A stretch of 64,000 nt of DNA from assembly GCF_003236175.1 (NCBI RefSeq), contig NZ_QKTW01000019.1, positions 193,818 to 257,817 of the forward strand, written 5' to 3'. Position 1 is the stretch's first letter. Each line of letters starts with the position of its first letter. Source of the DNA: Taibaiella soli. GTDB taxonomy: Bacteria > Bacteroidota > Bacteroidia > Chitinophagales > Chitinophagaceae. The notes beneath the pieces were generated by a model. The model did not search any database. It saw only the letters and a list, made by a program, of their open reading frames with translations, and was not told where the DNA came from. The translations under genes were made by a program, and so were the position numbers. This document shows, in pieces, positions 7,320 through 17,418 of this stretch.

Positions 7320-8537
7320 CTATTTTTCTAAAGAATGAATACTACGGAAGATGCGGCGCCAGCGGAAATCTTTAAACATTCCTTCCTTGCCATAGCTCAG
7401 CCATACAAACCATGCCTTACCCACTACGTGATCTTCCGGCACAAAGCCCCAATAACGAGAATCCAGTGAATTATGACGGTTATCACCCATCATCCAGTAA
7501 TAATCCATTTTAAAGGTATAGCTCGTTGCAGCCTGACCATTGATGATAAACTGTCCACCTTTTTCTTCCAGCGTGTTGCCTTCGTACACACCAATGATGC
7601 GACGATAAATAGAAATATTTTGCGGCGTCAATGTGATCGTTGTTCCTTTTTTAGGAATCATCAGCGGACCATAATTATCGCGGTTCCATTTGTAGTTCGC
7701 TGTATCATAAGGGAACGGCAGATATTCTGCTTCTACAAAACCTTTAGGATAAAACGCAGGCGTTACAGAAGCCACGCCAGGTTGTTGTTTTACCACATCT
7801 ACCTGATCGTTTTCCATCATGTAGTAAAAGCTCTGCGCGTCGCCTGGCGCAAAAGATGGATCCTGATCAATATTGCTGCGCTCCATAAAATCAGCCGACA
7901 GACCGCCGGAATTTGATTTTACGAGGAAGGTTGTTTTTGAGTGTGGGAATGTTGGCGTTGGTTTATCATTGATGTAAGCGACACCATCTCTTACTTCCAG
8001 TTTATCACCCGGAATACCGATACAACGTTTAATATAGTTATCCGTTTTATCTACCGGACGTACAATAATATCACCAGAACTTAACACCGCATCGCGACCA
8101 AAACGGCGGCAAAGCGCATAATAATCGGCTTCTGGCTGTTCTTTCAAAACAGTATCACCATTTGGAAAGTTAAATACCACTACATCATAACGCTCTACAT
8201 CTCCAAAACCCCACCAGCGATGGTATTTCCATTTTACAGCATCAGTGTATGATTTACCGCCTGTAATAGGCATGGTATTATGAACGAGCGGAACTGCAAG
8301 CGGCGTCATCGGCACCCGCGGACCGTAAGATAATTTGCTGACAAACAAGTAGTCATTTACCAGCATACTGCCTTCCATGGACGGTGTAGGGATGGTGTAG
8401 GCTTCTACAAAAAACGTGCGTATAATGGTTGCTGCCACAATCGCAAAAACCGCAGCGTCTACCCACTCACGCCAAACAGGTTTCTTTTTTTTATTTTTTG
8501 TGTCCTTTTTATTCTTTTTCCAAAAGGCAAGTTGCAT
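7320..8537 (-). CDS. lepB: Signal peptidase I
   Basis: Membrane-bound serine protease (family S26) that removes signal peptides from exported preproteins. A Lys-rich N-terminus precedes one transmembrane helix (about residues 26-44). Catalytic Ser53 lies in IPTPSMEGSM and catalytic Lys170 in DNYIKRCIGIPGDKLEVRDG; box E is MMGDNRHNSLDSRYWGFVP. At 405 residues it is longer than proteobacterial LepB because of an insertion between the Lys and GDNR boxes, which is usual in Bacteroidota. A perfect -7 box TACTTTTG lies 21-28 bp upstream of the ATG. The cytochrome c gene follows with a four-base gap. Confidence 0.96.
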   Translation of the reverse strand: MQLAFWKKNKKDTKNKKKKPVWREWVDAAVFAIVAATIIRTFFVEAYTIPTPSMEGSMLVNDYLFVSKLSYGPRVPMTPLAVPLVHNTMPITGGKSYTDAVKWKYHRWWGFGDVERYDVVVFNFPNGDTVLKEQPEADYYALCRRFGRDAVLSSGDIIVRPVDKTDNYIKRCIGIPGDKLEVRDGVAYINDKPTPTFPHSKTTFLVKSNSGGLSADFMERSNIDQDPSFAPGDAQSFYYMMENDQVDVVKQQPGVASVTPAFYPKGFVEAEYLPFPYDTANYKWNRDNYGPLMIPKKGTTITLTPQNISIYRRIIGVYEGNTLEEKGGQFIINGQAATSYTFKMDYYWMMGDNRHNSLDSRYWGFVPEDHVVGKAWFVWLSYGKEGMFKDFRWRRIFRSIHSLEK

Positions 8538-8557
8538 AGAGAATGATATAATGTGGT

Positions 8558-8565
8558 CAAAAGTA
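8558..8565 (-). promoter_or_regulatory. -7 promoter element of lepB
   Basis: TACTTTTG on the minus strand, a perfect match to the Bacteroidota -7 consensus TAnnTTTG, 21 bp from the lepB ATG. No clear -33 TTG at standard spacing. Confidence 0.55.
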
Positions 8566-8736
8566 CGGCTAAAGATAAAAGATAAAAGTTAAAACTAAAT
8601 CGATTGCGGATGACGGAGAAATGCCATAGCCTTCTGATTACACAATGTTTGCCTCCTTTCGCCGCATGCCTGCTTTTTATATACTACCTGCTATGCTCCT
8701 TTTTGACTATTTTGCGAAAAAATAGGATTTAGTATC

Positions 8737-10116
8737 ATGCCTCGTTCCGTTACCATATTAGGAGCCGGCCTCGTCGGTTCCCTGCTCGCAATTATTTTAA
8801 GAAAGAAAGGATACAACGTTACCATTTACGAACGTCGCCCCGACATGCGTAAAGAAAACATTGGTGCAGGACGCTCTATCAACCTTGCGATGAGCACGCG
8901 CGGATGGCATGCACTGGAACTGGCTGGCTTGAAGGAAGAAATGGAAAAGATCGCTATTCCGATGAATGGCCGTTATCTCCATCAGGCAGACGGTACTGCG
9001 GCTTTCCAGCAATATGGCAAAAACAACGAAGCAATTTACTCTGTAAGTCGCGGCGAACTCAATAAAAAATTAATGACGCTGGCAGAAGAAAATGGTGCAA
9101 CCATCGTTTTCAACCAGCGTTGTCTGAAAGTAGATGTTCCGACAAATACGGTTCATCTGCAGGACGAAAACGGCAAAGAACAAACAGTAGTGGCTGATCT
9201 GCTCTTTGGCGCGGACGGCGCTTTCTCCGGCCTGCGTGCAAGTTATACGCACATGGACCGTGTGAATGCAGCACACCATTACATTGAGCATGGCTATAAA
9301 GAATTAAATATCCCTGCCGCAAAAGATGGCGGTTTTCAGATGGAAAAACATGCGCTGCACATCTGGCCGCGTAAAAATTTCATGCTGATAGCACTGCCAA
9401 ATATTGATGGTAGTTTCACTTGTACTTTGTTCTTCCCATTCGAGGGCAATCCTTCTTTTCAATCATTAAAAACAGAAGCAGAGGTAAAAGCATTCTTCGA
9501 AAAAGAATTCCCGGATGCTATCGGCATGATGCCAACATTCATTGAAGACTTCATGAACAACCCTACGTCTTCACTCATCACTACGCATATTTCTCCGTGG
9601 CATTATCAGGATAAGAGCGCATTGATTGGCGACGCGGCACATGCTATTGTTCCTTTCTACGGACAGGGCATGAACGCTGGCTTTGAAGACTGTTCGGTGT
9701 TATCTGCACTATTGGATGAATATGGCGACGACTGGAAAACAATCCTGGATGTGTACGAGAAAAAACGCAAACCAAATGGTGATGCGGTAGCTCAACTGGC
9801 GCTGCAAAACTTTATTGAAATGCGTGATAAAGTAGCAGAACCGGCATTCCTCGAAAGAAAGAAAATTGAAAAAGAATTAGGCAAACGATACCCGAATCAT
9901 TTCATTTCTGTGTATGAAATGGTATCCTTCAGCCACACACCATATCATACTGCACTCAGCTGTATTCAGGCGCAAGACAAATTGCTGGCGCGCATTATGC
10001 AGGAGGGCGACTTCTTCCATAATATACAGGAGCAGGAATTTGATCTGAAACTCGACCAGTGGATCAATGACTATCACCGGTCGGTACAACAACTGGACTT
10101 TGGCAACAATGCGTGA
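8737..10116 (+). CDS. kmo: Kynurenine 3-monooxygenase
   Basis: FAD- and NADPH-dependent hydroxylase converting L-kynurenine to 3-hydroxykynurenine in tryptophan breakdown, a route that can feed NAD synthesis in Bacteroidota. The 459-residue product has the dinucleotide fold ILGAGLVGSLLAIILRKKG, the family segments IGAGRSINLAMSTRGWHAL and YSVSRGELNKKLM, the FAD ribityl-binding ALIGDAAHAIVPFYGQGMNAG, and the KMO-type C-terminal region (SVYEMVSFSHTPYH). The other kynurenine-pathway genes are not in the window. The last 8 bases overlap the recJ start, implying a two-gene transcript. Confidence 0.95.
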   Translation: MPRSVTILGAGLVGSLLAIILRKKGYNVTIYERRPDMRKENIGAGRSINLAMSTRGWHALELAGLKEEMEKIAIPMNGRYLHQADGTAAFQQYGKNNEAIYSVSRGELNKKLMTLAEENGATIVFNQRCLKVDVPTNTVHLQDENGKEQTVVADLLFGADGAFSGLRASYTHMDRVNAAHHYIEHGYKELNIPAAKDGGFQMEKHALHIWPRKNFMLIALPNIDGSFTCTLFFPFEGNPSFQSLKTEAEVKAFFEKEFPDAIGMMPTFIEDFMNNPTSSLITTHISPWHYQDKSALIGDAAHAIVPFYGQGMNAGFEDCSVLSALLDEYGDDWKTILDVYEKKRKPNGDAVAQLALQNFIEMRDKVAEPAFLERKKIEKELGKRYPNHFISVYEMVSFSHTPYHTALSCIQAQDKLLARIMQEGDFFHNIQEQEFDLKLDQWINDYHRSVQQLDFGNNA

Positions 10117-11818
10117 TAAACGATGGACACTTAAACAGGCTGATTCATCATTTGTACAGCAACTTAGCAAAGATTTACCCAATGTAAGCCCTGCTATTCA
10201 TACGTTGCTCGCCGTTCGCGGCATCCATGATTTTGAATCTGCGAAAACATTCTTTCGCCCGGAATTAAGCCACCTGCATGATCCTTTCCTGATGAAGGGA
10301 ATGAAACAGGCAGTGCAACGTATTTCGGAAGCGATAGAATGGCACGAGCGTATCATGGTGTATGGTGACTATGATGTGGACGGCACTACTGCCGTTGCGG
10401 TGGTTTATGACTTCCTGAAAACACATTATAAGGGAGACCTTACTTATTATATTCCGCACCGTTACCGTGAAGGTTACGGTGTTTCGAAACAAGGTATCGA
10501 CTTCGCGCACGCGAATGGATATCACCTGATCATCACGCTCGACTGCGGTATCAAATCTGCGGAGCTGATCGGGTACGCGCAATCGCTGGGCATTGACGTG
10601 ATTGTCTGTGACCACCACTTGCCTGATAATAATTTACCACCGGCTCTGGCAATCCTGAATCCAAAGCAAACAGATTGCCCTTATCCATATAAAGAACTCA
10701 GCGGCTGCGGTATCGGTTTTAAACTGATCACAGCACTGGCAATGCACTGGAAATTACCAATGGAAAGTGCTTATCAATATCTGGATCTGGTGGCGACAAG
10801 TATTGCTGCTGATATCGTTCCAATTGATGAGGAGAACCGCGTGCTGGCTTTTTATGGCATGAAAAAAGTGAATGAAAATCCTTCACTGGCCATCAAAACG
10901 CTTAAGGAAACTGCAGGTACCAGTCGTACGTTGCATATCGCAGATCTGGTATTTGTCATCGGCCCGAGAGTAAACGCTGCCGGCCGGATGGACGATGCCA
11001 AGAAAGCAGTGGAACTTTTTATTGAGCGAGATGAAGAAAAAATAAAAGTGTTGGCGGATTCACTGCATTCCGACAATTTCGAGCGAAAGGAAATTGATAA
11101 AAACATCACGCAGGAAGCTCTTAATCTGATTCTAGGTGACGATGCAATGATGGCTCGTAAATCTACCGTACTCTTTCAGCCGCACTGGCACAAAGGAGTG
11201 GTCGGTATCGTTGCGTCCCGTTTAATTGATCATTTTTACCGCCCAACGATCATTCTTACTGAATCAAATGGAAAAGTAACCGGTTCGGCGCGCTCCATTA
11301 GCGGATTCAATATTTATGAAGCTATCCATGAATGCCGCGATTTATTGGAAAACTACGGTGGCCACTTCTATGCTGCAGGCATGACTATGCACCCTGACGT
11401 GGTAGCCGCCTTTGCAGAACGTTTTGAACAAGTCGTGTCTCAAACTATTTCACCGGAACTACTCATTCCCGAAATACAAATCGACGCAGAGCTGCGCATC
11501 AGCGATATCCGACCTTCGTTCTATAATATTCTGAAACAGTTTGAGCCATTCGGCCCAAATAACCTTCGTCCGGTGTTTCTTACCCGCAATGTTTATGACT
11601 TCAGAGGTCATTCACGCGTTGTGAAAGAACAGCATCTGAAATTTGTCGTACATCAGCATACGGGTGAAACAATTGACGGTATTGGTTTTGGCATTGGCGA
11701 GAAATATGAAATCGTAAATAACGGACCGTTTGATATGGTATATACGCTGGATGAAAATGAATTTAACGGTCAAACGAAATTGCAGATCAAAGTGCTGGAC
11801 ATTAAACCATCCAGATAG
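10109..11818 (+). CDS. recJ: Single-stranded-DNA-specific exonuclease RecJ
   Basis: A 5'-to-3' single-strand exonuclease used in recombinational, mismatch and base-excision repair. The 569-residue product carries the DHH-family motifs: DYDVDGTTA (from residue 87), LDCGI, CDHHLPD (Asp168-His-His), GRMDDA, and the DHHA1 RNA-binding segment GGHFYAAGMT; the C-terminal OB-like part contains FGPNNLRPVF. The start chosen is ATG 10109, overlapping the kmo stop by eight bases; a longer frame from 10067 would run through kmo and is unlikely. A strong terminator follows at 11859-11900. Confidence 0.96.
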   Translation: MRDKRWTLKQADSSFVQQLSKDLPNVSPAIHTLLAVRGIHDFESAKTFFRPELSHLHDPFLMKGMKQAVQRISEAIEWHERIMVYGDYDVDGTTAVAVVYDFLKTHYKGDLTYYIPHRYREGYGVSKQGIDFAHANGYHLIITLDCGIKSAELIGYAQSLGIDVIVCDHHLPDNNLPPALAILNPKQTDCPYPYKELSGCGIGFKLITALAMHWKLPMESAYQYLDLVATSIAADIVPIDEENRVLAFYGMKKVNENPSLAIKTLKETAGTSRTLHIADLVFVIGPRVNAAGRMDDAKKAVELFIERDEEKIKVLADSLHSDNFERKEIDKNITQEALNLILGDDAMMARKSTVLFQPHWHKGVVGIVASRLIDHFYRPTIILTESNGKVTGSARSISGFNIYEAIHECRDLLENYGGHFYAAGMTMHPDVVAAFAERFEQVVSQTISPELLIPEIQIDAELRISDIRPSFYNILKQFEPFGPNNLRPVFLTRNVYDFRGHSRVVKEQHLKFVVHQHTGETIDGIGFGIGEKYEIVNNGPFDMVYTLDENEFNGQTKLQIKVLDIKPSR

Positions 11819-11858
11819 CAGATGACGGATGTCCGATTTTAGATTTCGTCGATAAATT

Positions 11859-11900
11859 AAAGCAACGAGGTTGTCTCAGATGAGACAACCTCGTTGCTTT
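11859..11900 (+). terminator. Terminator of kmo-recJ
   Basis: A 20-bp perfect stem (11859-11878 with 11881-11900; arm begins AAAGCAACGAGGTTGTCTCA) is followed by a T-run ending at 11904. Very strong intrinsic terminator. Confidence 0.92.
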
Positions 11901-11975
11901 TTTTGTTGTACTCAGAGACTGGTGATAACCCGGACACAAAGTGCAGTGCTCTCCCGCGTCAATAGCTTAAAACAA

Positions 11976-12005
11976 AAAAGGTTGTTCCGATTGGAACAAC
12001 CTTTT
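11976..12005 (-). terminator. Terminator of the 12026-12748 gene
   Basis: Stem AAAAGGTTGTTCC (11976-11988) with GGAACAACCTTTT (11993-12005), four-base loop; on the minus strand it is followed by a T-rich tract. Confidence 0.85.
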
Positions 12006-12025
12006 CAAGTTTATATCGTAGTGAA

Positions 12026-12748
12026 TTACTGACGAGTGAATTTGCGTGTGTCAAGCACGTGATTTTGAGCATCCATCAGACGGATGAAATAAACACCTGC
12101 AGGAATATCGCTGATGTCCAGTTGTGCGCTGCTGCCGTTTACACGGAAAGTGCTCACTGGTTTACCGATCAGGTTGTAAACAGAAATCAGTTTAACACCC
12201 GCATTCGGATCAAACTCAACATTTACTGAGTTGTGAGCCGGGTTTGGATACAGTTTCACATCATCAGATGATTTACCAATGTTAGGAACCGCTGTCGATG
12301 TTGCTGTTCTGAACACGAATGTGATGTTTTTTGTACCACCACCTGTGCTTGACAGGTTAACCGTGATATAAAAAAGACCCTGTGTTGCAGTAAGCGGTGC
12401 ACTAAGCTGCAAGTGGAAATCACCATTTTTGCTATTCGGCGGATAATCTGCAGAAGTCACCGTATTAGCAATTGGATTACTTGTTGAATAACAAGTAACA
12501 TTATCGCAAAGACCCGTCCAGTTGCCTACCAACCAATCATTTGGTAAATTATGACTCACAACCTTCCAGTTGATCTTAATCGCGCTATTTGAAATATTGG
12601 TGATATCGTTAGCTACGTTCACTGTTCCCCCACCCAATACATAGTTTACGGTAACTGTATCGTAAGGAGTTGTAAATGATGTTTGTGCCTTAACTGTGCT
12701 ACCTGCAAGTGCAACACAACCAATAGCCATGAGTAAAAACTTCTTCAT
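12026..12748 (-). CDS. T9SS-exported protein of unknown function
   Basis: A 240-residue secreted protein. Residues 1-21 form a signal peptide ending in VKAQ. A beta-rich domain follows (about 22-155) with two Cys (GLCDNVTCYS) that could form a disulfide. Residues about 165-240 are a type A Por secretion tail: KLYPNPAHNSVNVEFD, ISVYNLIGKPV, DISDIPAGVYFIRL, then DTRKFTRQ, which targets the protein through the type IX secretion system to the cell surface or outside. The cargo domain matches nothing I recognise. It is divergent from the S41 protease gene. Confidence 0.85.
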   Translation of the reverse strand: MKKFLLMAIGCVALAGSTVKAQTSFTTPYDTVTVNYVLGGGTVNVANDITNISNSAIKINWKVVSHNLPNDWLVGNWTGLCDNVTCYSTSNPIANTVTSADYPPNSKNGDFHLQLSAPLTATQGLFYITVNLSSTGGGTKNITFVFRTATSTAVPNIGKSSDDVKLYPNPAHNSVNVEFDPNAGVKLISVYNLIGKPVSTFRVNGSSAQLDISDIPAGVYFIRLMDAQNHVLDTRKFTRQ

Positions 12749-12941
12749 AATCAGTATTCTAAATTAAATTAAGTTCTGTGTAATCATGCAAGTTAAAATG
12801 TTTATGAAATATCACCAAATATGATTTGACACGGCATTGTTAAAATATTGACCTGATAACGCGCATTTAATTTTCGTACATTGCTTTAGGTATTCGTGAT
12901 TTTAACCTACCGGGTACTTTTTCGTTAAAAAAACACTACAG

Positions 12942-14651
12942 ATGAAATCGGACAGCAATAAAAGCAGTAGCAAAAAAGGCAGCGGTAGAACGGTAAAAGG
13001 TTTTTTGGCTGGAATTGGTACAATGGCGGCAATTGGCTTTTTTATACAGGCTAAAACTCCAGATTCGTATTTCGAAACATCTAAAAATCTGGAAATATTC
13101 GCCAATCTCTTCAAAGAACTCAATACTTATTATGTAGATCCGATAGAACCAGGCAAAATGGTTAAAACAGGTATCGATGCCATGCTCGATGACCTGGATC
13201 CTTATACCAATTATATCACTGAAGCAGATATTGAAGACTATGAATTTCAGACCACAGGAAAATATGGCGGTATTGGAGCCACGATGCGTAAAAAAGGTGA
13301 CGATATCATCGTAGAAGATGTATATGAAACGAGTCCGGCGCAGAAAGCAGGCCTCCATCCCGGCGATCTGGTTATCTCTATTGATAATCAGCCAATGAAG
13401 GGAAAAACAATAGAAGACATTAGTTTGTTACTGAAAGGTTCTCCGGGAACCCAGGTGACCATAAAACTGAAGGATGTTTATTCTGGGGAAGAACAGCAAA
13501 AACAAATCACCAGAGGTGAAATCGAGCTTTCCAGTGTGCCGTATGCCGGTCTGGTAGGTAAGGATAAAAACATTGCATTCGTTCGTCTCAACCAATTCAC
13601 GCCTAATTGCAGCCGTTTACTGCGTAATGCCCTCGATAGCCTCAAAACAGCGCAACCATCTCTGAAAGGTGTTGTGTTGGATTTAAGAAATAATCCGGGC
13701 GGCTTACTAGATGAAGCCGTGAATACCTGCAATCTGTTTGTGGACCGCGGACAGCTAGTGGTAAGCACCAAAGGCAAAATGAAAGATTGGGACAAAGATT
13801 TCAAAACGAGCGGACCAGTTTGGGATGCACAAATTCCACTGACGGTACTTGTGAACCATTCCTCGGCATCCGCTTCTGAAATTGTTGCAGGCACTATGCA
13901 GGATCTGGATCGTGGGGTGGTTATCGGCGAGCGCTCTTATGGCAAAGGTCTGGTACAGACAACACGACCGCTGGAATATAACGCCCGTCTGAAACTCACT
14001 ACTGCCAAATATTATACGCCAAGCGGCCGTTGTATTCAGGCATTGGATTACACCCATCGCAATGCAGATGGCAGTGTAGGCGCCATTCCTGATTCTCTGA
14101 AGAAAGAATACAAAACCAAGGCCGGACGCAAAGTACTGAGCGGCGGCGGCGTTGAACCTGACATGAAAGTCGCAGATAATAGAGTGAGCAAGCTGTCTAT
14201 CACGCTGTACTCTAAAAATTACTTCTTCGACTATGCCACGCAATATGCAAAAGCACACAAAACAATTCCAAACGCGGGCGCATTTTCATTAACACCTGCG
14301 GAATTTACCGATTTCACGAAATGGCTGGAAGGAAAAGATTACTCATATAAGACAGAAACAGAAATTGCGCTGGATTCGCTGAAACAAATCGCCATTCGTG
14401 AAAAAAATTATGATGGTGCAAAAAATGAATTCACTGCGTTGCAAACAAAAGTAGCACACGACAAAAAGCAAGATCTGCTAAAACATCAGGACGAAGTAAC
14501 CCGTTTGCTGGAAAGCGAAATCATTTCCCGTTACTATTATCAGAAAGGCCGTATCGAATACAGCCTCCGCTCTGATGATGATCTGGCACAGGCGCTGAAA
14601 ATAATTGATCAGCCAACAAATTATCAGGCATTGCTGAAACCTGCTAAATAA
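12942..14651 (+). CDS. S41 carboxy-terminal processing protease (CtpA-like)
   Basis: A serine protease of 569 residues that cleaves exported proteins near their C-termini. Order: short Lys/Ser-rich cytoplasmic start, one transmembrane helix (about 18-36), N-terminal helical region with DDLDPYTNYI, PDZ domain (about 105-190, YGGIGATMR, AGLHPGDLVISIDNQPMKG), then the S41 catalytic domain. The Ser lies in NHSSASASEIVAGTMQD (308-312) and catalytic Lys335 in GERSYGKGLVQT. A long C-terminal extension (about 400-569) is Lys/Asp-rich with likely helices, common in Bacteroidota members. Transcribed alone, with a terminator at 14691-14717. Confidence 0.93.
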   Translation: MKSDSNKSSSKKGSGRTVKGFLAGIGTMAAIGFFIQAKTPDSYFETSKNLEIFANLFKELNTYYVDPIEPGKMVKTGIDAMLDDLDPYTNYITEADIEDYEFQTTGKYGGIGATMRKKGDDIIVEDVYETSPAQKAGLHPGDLVISIDNQPMKGKTIEDISLLLKGSPGTQVTIKLKDVYSGEEQQKQITRGEIELSSVPYAGLVGKDKNIAFVRLNQFTPNCSRLLRNALDSLKTAQPSLKGVVLDLRNNPGGLLDEAVNTCNLFVDRGQLVVSTKGKMKDWDKDFKTSGPVWDAQIPLTVLVNHSSASASEIVAGTMQDLDRGVVIGERSYGKGLVQTTRPLEYNARLKLTTAKYYTPSGRCIQALDYTHRNADGSVGAIPDSLKKEYKTKAGRKVLSGGGVEPDMKVADNRVSKLSITLYSKNYFFDYATQYAKAHKTIPNAGAFSLTPAEFTDFTKWLEGKDYSYKTETEIALDSLKQIAIREKNYDGAKNEFTALQTKVAHDKKQDLLKHQDEVTRLLESEIISRYYYQKGRIEYSLRSDDDLAQALKIIDQPTNYQALLKPAK

Positions 14652-14690
14652 CGGATCAAGTTTATAACTTAAAAGTGCTTTCAAATTATA

Positions 14691-14717
14691 AGAGGCTGTC
14701 TCCATGAGACAGCCTCT
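14691..14717 (+). terminator. Terminator of the S41 protease gene
   Basis: Stem AGAGGCTGTCTC (14691-14702) with GAGACAGCCTCT (14706-14717), three-base loop, followed by GTTTTT. It lies between convergent genes. Confidence 0.88.
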
Positions 14718-14746
14718 GTTTTTATGTCTTACTATTTGAAGCGCAT

Positions 14747-17056
14747 CTAACGAACAATGCGCAGTTTCGCATAGTTCAGCATGATCTTCTTCTGTCCATG
14801 GCCATCTTTAAACTCAATAGCCGCTATACGGTTATTAGCACCTCCTTCGAGTGTGAGAATTTTACCGAAACCAAATTTTTGATGTTCCACTTCCATACCC
14901 ACTTCCATTGCCATCGGATCATCAGCAATAAAATCGCCTGAAGGCTTGTGTTGTGGTACCGGCGCAGATTTCTGCTGAATTTTTTCCGCCAGTTTTTTTA
15001 ATGACGGCGTTTTTTCAAAAGCATTGCCATTCTTTGGAATCGAATTGCCAAAACCACCACCTATCTGACTTTGCGCTTTGTGACTTGCACCGGTAAAATT
15101 ACGTTCAAGATATTCTTCCGGAATTTCATCGACAAAACGACTTGGATCATTCTGTACCAACTGTCCGAAGCGATAACGGCTATTGGCATAAGTAACCCAA
15201 AGGCGAGACTTAGCACGTGTGATTACCACATAGAACAACCGACGTTCTTCTTCCAGATCTTCGCGGCTATACATACTCATGGCGCTCGGAAAAAGATTTT
15301 CCTCAAGACCTACCGCAAATACACATGGAAACTCCAGACCTTTTGCAGCGTGAATAGTCATCAGCTTCACTACATCCTGATCTTCGTCATTATTATTATC
15401 GGCATCTGTCAGCAAAGTAATCTGCTGCAAATAGCTGCCGAGCGATTTATCGAGCAATTCACCTTCTTCATCCGGCGTTTCGGTAAATTCTTTTATAGAG
15501 TTGAGGAGCTCCTGAACGTTCTCGTAGCGCGCCAGGCCTTCTACTGATTTATCATTGTACAATTCCTGCACAAGACCAGTGTGTTTACCGACTGCAAAAG
15601 CGACTTCATAAGCGTTGCCTTTTTCGAGCATCACCTGAAAACTCTTGATCATCACCACAAAGTTTTCGATAGCCGATGCACCGGCACCTTTAATGCCCAG
15701 CATATCCGGGAACTGCAGCATTTCCCACATGGTTTTATCATATTGGTTAGCCGCAATCTGAATGCGCTCAATGCTGGTTTTACCAATACCACGCGCGGGA
15801 TAGTTAATGATGCGTTTCAGGTTTTCCTCATCCTGCTGATTTACGATCAATCGCAGATAAGCGAGATAGTCTTTGATTTCTTTACGCTGATAAAAAGATA
15901 CGCCACCTACCAGACGATAAGGAATATTCATCCGGCGAAGACTTTCCTCAAACGAACGGCTTTGCGCATTGGTACGGTACAATACCACAAAATCTTTATT
16001 GTGGTAATGATTGCGCAATTTTTGTTCCGTAATTGCGTCTGCTACAAAACGACCTTCATCATTATCCGTCAGCGTACGAACTAAAGTGATTTTTTCACCG
16101 AGGTCGTTGCTGGTCCAGAGTGATTTCTCAATCTGGTTTTTATTATTGGCAATTACTTTGTTGGCAACATTCAGAATACTTTGCGTACTGCGGTAATTCT
16201 GCTCCAGTTTCACCACTTTCACATCATCATAGTCATCCTGAAACTGAAGAATATTTTTCACCGTTGCCCCACGGAATGAGTAGATACTTTGTGCATCATC
16301 ACCCACCACACAAATATTTTCATGCACTGCACCCAGCAGTTTGATGATCTGGTACTGCGCTTCGTTGGTATCCTGGTACTCATCGATCAATATATATTTG
16401 AAACGATGCTGGTATTTAGCCAATACATCCGGAAAGTTTACCAGTAGCACATACATTTTAAACAACAGATCATCGAAATCCATGGCGCCATTGCGGAAGC
16501 AACGTTTTGCGTAAGCGTCATAAATATCGCCGAGCAACGGACGGCTGCTTTTTGCATCTTCTGATGTTATATGCGGATCCAGTTTATAACGCACCGGATC
16601 TATCAGGCTGTTTTTGGCGGCCGAAATACGGTTGTAGATAAATGCAGGTTTGTAATGTTTATCATCCAGATTCATATCCTTTACGATATCTCTGATCACC
16701 CCCTTGGCATCATCGGTATCATAAATAGTGAAGTTGCTCGGATAACCCAGTTTATTCGCCTCAGCGCGCATAATTTTTGCGAACACCGAGTGGAATGTAC
16801 CGATATACAGATTACGCGCTTCAGAAGAACCGAGTATCTTTTCGATACGTTCCTTCATTTCCGCGGCTGCTTTATTAGTAAAAGTGAGCGCCAATATGTT
16901 GAATGCGTCCACACCACGGTTCATCAGGTGTGCAATGCGGGTAGTCAGTACTTTCGTTTTGCCACTTCCGGCGCCGGCTACAATCATGAGCGGTCCGTTT
17001 ATATGCTCTACTGCCTCTTTTTGCTGATCATTAAGTCCCTTCAGATATTCTTGCAT
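14747..17056 (-). CDS. pcrA: ATP-dependent DNA helicase, UvrD/PcrA type
   Basis: Superfamily 1A 3'-to-5' helicase of 769 residues acting in excision repair and removal of stalled replication or transcription complexes. Motifs in order: LNDQQKEAVEH (Q motif), AGAGSGKTKVLTTR (Walker A), ALTFTNKAAAEMKER, ILIDEYQDTNEAQ (Walker B), GDDAQSIYSFRGA, EQNYRS, VVLYRTNAQSRSFEE, MTIHAAKGLEFPCVF and VVITRAKSRLWV. The C-terminus (VGMEVEHQKFGFGKILTLEG ...) is the Tudor-like RNA-polymerase-binding domain typical of PcrA. A -7-like TAATTTCG sits directly before the ATG. Single gene on its strand. PcrA versus UvrD naming is a matter of convention. Confidence 0.95.
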   Translation of the reverse strand: MQEYLKGLNDQQKEAVEHINGPLMIVAGAGSGKTKVLTTRIAHLMNRGVDAFNILALTFTNKAAAEMKERIEKILGSSEARNLYIGTFHSVFAKIMRAEANKLGYPSNFTIYDTDDAKGVIRDIVKDMNLDDKHYKPAFIYNRISAAKNSLIDPVRYKLDPHITSEDAKSSRPLLGDIYDAYAKRCFRNGAMDFDDLLFKMYVLLVNFPDVLAKYQHRFKYILIDEYQDTNEAQYQIIKLLGAVHENICVVGDDAQSIYSFRGATVKNILQFQDDYDDVKVVKLEQNYRSTQSILNVANKVIANNKNQIEKSLWTSNDLGEKITLVRTLTDNDEGRFVADAITEQKLRNHYHNKDFVVLYRTNAQSRSFEESLRRMNIPYRLVGGVSFYQRKEIKDYLAYLRLIVNQQDEENLKRIINYPARGIGKTSIERIQIAANQYDKTMWEMLQFPDMLGIKGAGASAIENFVVMIKSFQVMLEKGNAYEVAFAVGKHTGLVQELYNDKSVEGLARYENVQELLNSIKEFTETPDEEGELLDKSLGSYLQQITLLTDADNNNDEDQDVVKLMTIHAAKGLEFPCVFAVGLEENLFPSAMSMYSREDLEEERRLFYVVITRAKSRLWVTYANSRYRFGQLVQNDPSRFVDEIPEEYLERNFTGASHKAQSQIGGGFGNSIPKNGNAFEKTPSLKKLAEKIQQKSAPVPQHKPSGDFIADDPMAMEVGMEVEHQKFGFGKILTLEGGANNRIAAIEFKDGHGQKKIMLNYAKLRIVR

Positions 17057-17060
17057 GCGG

Positions 17061-17068
17061 CGAAATTA
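17061..17068 (-). promoter_or_regulatory. -7-like element of the helicase gene
   Basis: TAATTTCG on the minus strand (consensus TAnnTTTG, one mismatch) ends four bases before the ATG at 17056, suggesting a leaderless or nearly leaderless transcript. The same TTCG variant occurs upstream of asd, 33483 and the hybrid kinase. Confidence 0.35.
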
Positions 17069-17418
17069 GTTAATTTGGTGAATGGTCAATCGTCAATGGT
17101 CAATTCCCTTATTTAACTTATAAATTCTGAGTAAAACAGGTGAGTTACCAGTTGTCCGTTGTGAACCTGATTGTTAGATAGCCTCTTGCCTATCAACCTT
17201 TCAATGTATCAACTTTCCTACATATTAATGTATCAATTTATCAACATCTCAACCGCGAAAAAGTTAATATGCTAATAGTTTATGCGTTGAGTGCTGAAAT
17301 TTAAAGATGCACAGAAAAGACTGATCATTCACCATTCACGATTGACCACTGCCCACCCAGCTCTGTTAAAGAAAATAAAATTCATACATTGAGTAATTAT
17401 AGAAATTACAACGCTTTA
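17069..17418. other. Intergenic spacer, no gene seen
   Basis: AT-rich spacer between divergent helicase and batB genes. It contains short degenerate reiterations: GGTCAAT words near 17084-17105 and an ATCAAC/TATCAA series near 17195-17255. No coding or RNA signal was found. Confidence 0.6.

Noticed and set aside
13755-14258. Long antisense frame (167 residues) inside the S41 protease gene
   Set aside because: Fully contained within a well-supported gene; typical shadow frame without domain motifs.
15581-16084. Long antisense frame inside the helicase gene
   Set aside because: Shadow of the helicase coding sequence; no motif and no promoter or start context.
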